From NCBI GenBank assembly GCA_020426755.1, contig JAGQPK010000001.1, positions 1 through 58,322 on the forward strand: DNA of 58,322 nucleotides. The letters are read 5' to 3'. This document shows positions 55,122-58,322 of the stretch, in pieces. Under the pieces are notes generated by a model. That model ran no database searches. It was given only the letters and a program-made list of their open reading frames with translations, and had not been told where the DNA came from. A program made the translations under genes and the position numbers. Position 1 is the stretch's first letter, and every line of letters begins with the position of its first letter. This DNA is from Planctomycetales bacterium. Its GTDB lineage: Bacteria > Planctomycetota > Planctomycetia > Pirellulales > Pirellulaceae.

Positions 55122-55206
55122 GTAACGTTCAGCATCACTGGGTGGCCGCCAATGACGCTCCATTTCAAAGCCGCACCGTTCGGCCACTCCAGTGCATGCG
55201 TTAGTT
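55122..55206 (-). repeat. attC-like palindrome F
   Basis: CACTGGGTGGCCGCC on the left pairs with CGGCCACTCCAGTG on the right, with one extra-helical base. The central CCATTTCAAAGCCGC is identical to site H. The plus-strand right end is GCATGCGTTAG, as in site G. It lies 3' of the NPYQSP gene, upstream of a small cassette. Confidence 0.75.
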
Positions 55207-55679
55207 CAAAGCGTGTTTCAGATGCACATCCGTCATTCTCGAGCATGGCGGCATCATCGCGCATGGTACGGCACGACAGTGTATGGCTGCACCATCACCG
55301 AGCGCATTATAAAGCCAGTCAAGCTCACGGACAATCAAATGCCACCCGACTAGGCAAGCAGACCCAAGAGCTGATCCGACAGCATGGTCGGGCTCTGCGC
55401 GCTGCCGCCGTCCAAAGTCAGACCAGCCACCCGACCAAGCAAGCGCACCCAGCGGCCACAAAGCGTAGAGTCACGCGATGCCACCACCGCAACATCGCAA
55501 TGATCGAGCTTTGCCAACAGCAGCCGACTAGAGCCCTAACAACCGTTCGACCAAGCAACAACGCCCATGAGCCGCAAAGCGGAGATTGAAGCGCCACGAG
55601 TTGACGCATGCAGCTCTGCGCGAACTACCAAGCAACGCTGAATGAATCAACGCCACCACTTCACAGGACGAATCACGAT
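55207..55679. other. Cassette interval F-G with imperfect repeats and no clear gene
   Basis: The interval is about 470 bp between two attC-like sites. It carries an imperfect repeated phrase: GCCACCCGACTAGGCAAGC at 55341, GCCACCCGACCAAGCAAGC at 55426 and CGACCAAGCAACAACGCCC at 55548. Short minus-strand frames have Cys-Leu-Val repeats but no sustained frame. It could be a decayed gene or a non-coding cassette. Confidence 0.6.
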
Positions 55680-55765
55680 TTGAACGGTTCGCATCACTGG
55701 GTGGCCGCCAATGACGCACCCTTTCAACACCGCACCTTTCGGCCACTCCAGTGCATGCGTTAGTT
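55680..55765 (-). repeat. attC-like palindrome G
   Basis: It is nearly identical in the stem to site F: CATCACTGGGTGGCCGCC on the left and CGGCCACTCCAGTGCATGCG on the right. The centre differs (CCCTTTCAACACCGC). It lies 3' of the 55866 gene with about 100 bp between them. Confidence 0.75.
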
Positions 55766-55865
55766 CGTCGGCATGGTTCGTAACGGTGCAGCCACTCGAT
55801 ATTCGGATGTCCGCACTTTAAATTACTTGTGGTCCGTTGCCGCCACTGCGAAACCCAATCTCGAT

Positions 55866-56243
55866 CTAAGGTCCGATGTACTGGCCAAACCTATCGGCGA
55901 ACGCAGCCTGAACCAGTGAGGCGACAAGCGCACCTAGCTGTATCAATACGAGGCGTGACGTTCTGCCTCGATCTCGCTTTACGAACTCGGCGCGGCAGAA
56001 CGCGATCATACAACTGGCGATGACAATTGCATTCAGTGGCCAAACCCAAAAGCCCCATCTCATTTGCAACGAGAGTATCGGCCACGTCCAAAACTCAGCT
56101 GACGTTACATCAACGTACCGAATTCCTATCCAGCGAATCGCCCACGCAATCATAACGGTGGCTGGAAGAACAAATCTCATATGGCCGAACGGATTGATTG
56201 AATTCTGCACACCACACGACGGCGACTCGTACGGATTGGACAT
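55866..56243 (-). CDS. Cassette-encoded NPYESP membrane protein
   Basis: The protein is about 125 aa from the ATG at 56243 (MSNPYESPSCGVQN), which lies about 20 bp from attC H. It has three to four hydrophobic helices (near residues 25-40, 48-55, 62-85 and 95-110). The NPYxSP motif is shared with two other cassette genes here. The role is unknown. Confidence 0.75.
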   Translation of the reverse strand: MSNPYESPSCGVQNSINPFGHMRFVLPATVMIAWAIRWIGIRYVDVTSAEFWTWPILSLQMRWGFWVWPLNAIVIASCMIAFCRAEFVKRDRGRTSRLVLIQLGALVASLVQAAFADRFGQYIGP

Positions 56244-56262
56244 TCCGAAGTCTCTGAGGCGA

Positions 56263-56346
56263 CGAACGACCGCGTTGACCGGGCCGCGGCAAAACAAGTG
56301 ACCATTTCAAAGCCGCCCGATCCGCGGCTCCGTGTCCAACGCTTTG
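56263..56346 (-). repeat. attC-like palindrome H, interrupted by a group II intron
   Basis: Inner arms GCGTTGACCGGGCCGCGGC and CCGCGGCTCCGTGTCCAACGC form a hairpin. The plus strand ends CGCTTTG, immediately followed by the intron start GTACG. Site B ends GTCCAACGCTTGG in the same place. The insertion point is therefore aligned with the end of the other sites (GCGTTTG or GCGTTAG). Confidence 0.75.
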
Positions 56347-58322
56347 GTACGCCCGTCATGGGCGTGATTTTATGGGGTGTAAGTCCCCTGTACGAGACTG
56401 GGAGTCTCAAGGAGCTCAGTATACCAAATGACCACTCCGATTGACAAAGTACGAGGTGAGGGCAACTGCGGGAGGGTGACCGACCGTGGGGAGGAAGCCT
56501 GCGAATGTGTCGTTAAGCTGGCGGAATTGCTCGTTGTCAGCCACATTCTCACCAGCGCTGCGAGGTTACGTACAGAAACGTCATACAAGGCCGGCGGGGC
56601 CAGGCGAATGAGCCAAACATCACAAAGCCGTTCCCAGACAGCCACGCAGGTAAATGACGAGCTTGCGCAGCGACAGATCACGCTCTTATCCGGGGAGACC
56701 TGCCAACTGGCCTGCGGGCCAGCGTTTGCTTCCGCAAGTAAGGCTTGCCTGAAAACCGGGAACGCGCCGTCGCAAGACGACACGGGCAAGGCAGGAGTCA
56801 GCAGAGGTCGAAGTACCGCCGCTCGAAGACCAATCGAGACGGGAAGGACCAAACGATGAAGAACAAGGAGGAGTCATCGATCGACTCGACGCGAGGGAAC
56901 TTCTGGTCAGAAACACCGCAGAGCTCTTCTGGGGATGTCACTGACGAGACGCTAGGTTCATTGTCCCGACCGGGACGTACCGCGACGGCGCCGATCGAGC
57001 AGCCAGCCTTGAGTGACACGCCCGAGTCATTACTCGAGACTGCCTTATCCGAAGCCAACCTCGAGCAGGCAAGGAAGAACGTCAAGGCGAACCGTGGAGC
57101 CCCTGGCCCCGACGGCATCACCCTGCGCGAATTCCCTGACTGGTTTCGACCTCGTTGGCCAACGATCCGGCAGCAACTTCTCGATGGGACGTATCGGCCT
57201 GGCCCGGTACGTCGCAAATCCATCGACAAGCCCGATGGCAGCGGCAAGCGTTTGCTCGGAATTCCAAACGTGCTCGACCGCCTGATCCAGCAAGCCATCG
57301 TTCAAGTCCTCACACCCGTGTTCGATCCGAAATTCTCGGAATCGAGCTTTGGGTTTCGACCCAAACGTTCTGCTCATGGAGCAGCCAAGCAAGTTCAACG
57401 CATTATTCGACGCGGATATCGCTATTGTGTCGATATGGATTTGTCGAAGTTTTTCGACCGCGTGCAACATGACATTCTTATGTCACGCGTTGCTCGCAAG
57501 GTCCATGATCGGCGACTCCTGCGATTGATTGGGAACTACTTGCGAGCTGGCGTCATGGTCGAAGGCATCTTGCAGCCGACGGAGGAAGGCACGCCGCAAG
57601 GCGGCCCCGCATCACCGCTCCTCGCCAACATCCTACTGGATGATCTGGACAAGGAACTGGAACGACGCGGTTTACGGTTCGTTCGGTACGCCGACGACTT
57701 TGTGATCTTCACCAAGTCTCTACGCAGTGCCGAACGCGTCAAGGCCTCCATCACGCGCTTCCTGACTAGCGAACTACGTCTCGTGGTGAATCAGGAGAAG
57801 AGTCGCATCGTCGCGAGCGATGAAGTTGAATATCTCGGCTTCGCCTTTCGCGGATCACGCGCGACAATTCAAGTGGCGAACAAGGCAATTCAAAAGTTCA
57901 AGCACCGTATCCGCGAGCTGACTGGCCGTAGCCGGGGCATCTCGATGGAGCGACGTCTGGGAGAATTGCGAACTTACGTTCGCGGCTGGATGGGCTACTT
58001 CGCTTTGGCCGCGCAGTTAAAACTATTCGCTCGTTTCGATCAGTGGATACGTCGCCGTATTCGCATGTGCTACTGGAAGCGCTGGCGTCATGTACGCACG
58101 CGTCGAAGGGAGCTCATCGCGCTGGGCGTGCCGCGCCGCCAGGCCATCCGACACGCCAAAAGTCGCCAGAGCTATTGGCACATGGCCAAAACCATTGCCA
58201 GTGGCGTTGGGCTAACCAACCGATGGTTGGCGGAACAAGGGATGTTAAGCCTCAAGTCACTCTGGGCAGAACTTGCTCCACTACGTCGAACCGCCTAGTG
58301 CGGAGCCGCATGCTAGGTGGTG
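56347..58322 (+). mobile_element. Group II intron, probably class C, truncated by the window end
   Basis: The intron begins GTACGCCCGTCATGGGCGTG and GGGGTGTAAGTCCCC, which fit the conserved group II 5' end (usually GTGCG, here with A at position 3). It carries a reverse transcriptase gene. At its 3' end, GAACCGCCTAGTGCGG and GCATGCTAGGTGGTG fit domain V, but domain VI and the 3' splice site lie beyond 58322. The intron lies on the plus strand, opposite to the cassette genes, as known for IIC-attC introns. Confidence 0.85.
56856..58298 (+). CDS. ltrA: Group II intron reverse transcriptase/maturase
   Basis: The protein is about 480 aa from ATG 56856 (MKNKEESSIDSTRG), with GGAAGG upstream; a longer frame from 56745 is less likely. 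RT motifs visible include GAPGPDGITLREF, the PNVLDRLIQQAIVQVL region, FGFRPKRSAHGA, YCVDMDLSKFFDRVQHD, GTPQGGPASPLLAN and the catalytic YADDFVIF. Domain X follows. The end (NRWLAEQGMLSLKSLWAEL) fits class C, which lacks an endonuclease. It promotes splicing and mobility. Confidence 0.93.
   Translation: MKNKEESSIDSTRGNFWSETPQSSSGDVTDETLGSLSRPGRTATAPIEQPALSDTPESLLETALSEANLEQARKNVKANRGAPGPDGITLREFPDWFRPRWPTIRQQLLDGTYRPGPVRRKSIDKPDGSGKRLLGIPNVLDRLIQQAIVQVLTPVFDPKFSESSFGFRPKRSAHGAAKQVQRIIRRGYRYCVDMDLSKFFDRVQHDILMSRVARKVHDRRLLRLIGNYLRAGVMVEGILQPTEEGTPQGGPASPLLANILLDDLDKELERRGLRFVRYADDFVIFTKSLRSAERVKASITRFLTSELRLVVNQEKSRIVASDEVEYLGFAFRGSRATIQVANKAIQKFKHRIRELTGRSRGISMERRLGELRTYVRGWMGYFALAAQLKLFARFDQWIRRRIRMCYWKRWRHVRTRRRELIALGVPRRQAIRHAKSRQSYWHMAKTIASGVGLTNRWLAEQGMLSLKSLWAELAPLRRTA

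Overview
This looks like a chromosomal window from a planctomycete, probably in the Pirellulales or a close relative. The evidence is the combination of very large secreted proteins ending in PEP-CTERM sorting signals, dockerin-like EF-hand pairs, LEPR-XLL-like N-termini, SHD1 and CSLREA domains, a Ser/Thr kinase fused to WD40 repeats and paired with an ECF sigma factor, and many small membrane proteins starting with an NPYxSP motif. No rRNA or tRNA gene and no CRISPR array was seen.

Region 1 (1-20.4 kb) is a surface and extracellular protein locus. It holds a small PEP-CTERM protein, a cytochrome c / copper type II monooxygenase-like protein, two giant beta-strand-repeat (autotransporter-like passenger) proteins of 1884 and 1659 aa, and a 2089-aa pentapeptide-repeat protein built from about 19 higher-order modules. 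All of the large ones end in the same pair of calcium-binding-type loops followed by PEP-CTERM.

Region 2 (20.5-31.8 kb) is mostly small membrane or hypothetical proteins. Within it are a YWTD beta-propeller PEP-CTERM protein and an ECF sigma / kinase-WD40 operon with a 4-bp overlap. Region 3 (32-44.1 kb) has a beta-helix surface protein, a P-loop NTPase with pentapeptide repeats, an SHD1/TPR-like secreted protein, an NAD-dependent epimerase, an ABC exporter pair and an acyl-carrier-like protein whose 3' end runs through a MITE.

Region 4 (44.1-58.3 kb) contains two blocks of an integron-like cassette array. Eight imperfect palindromes resembling attC sites share a central TTCAAAGCCGC-like spacer, and the genes beside them are all on the minus strand. 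No integrase is visible. The cassettes encode small membrane proteins and one protein resembling the predicted pPIWI-associated nuclease family. The blocks are separated by a plus-strand section with a large LamG/cadherin-like/dockerin surface protein and an ECF sigma / anti-sigma-like / signal peptidase I operon. At the right end a group II intron (probably IIC, attC-targeting) interrupts the last attC-like site on the opposite strand and runs off the window.

Dispersed non-coding repeats link the regions. They include a MITE-like family with TA-ended terminal inverted repeats (about 576, 2783, 30408 and 43508, with a possible remnant at 46911), a 150-bp direct repeat pair (2928 and 21101) and a 24-bp repeat flanking the sigma/peptidase operon. 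All functional calls rest on reading motifs by eye; no database search was possible.
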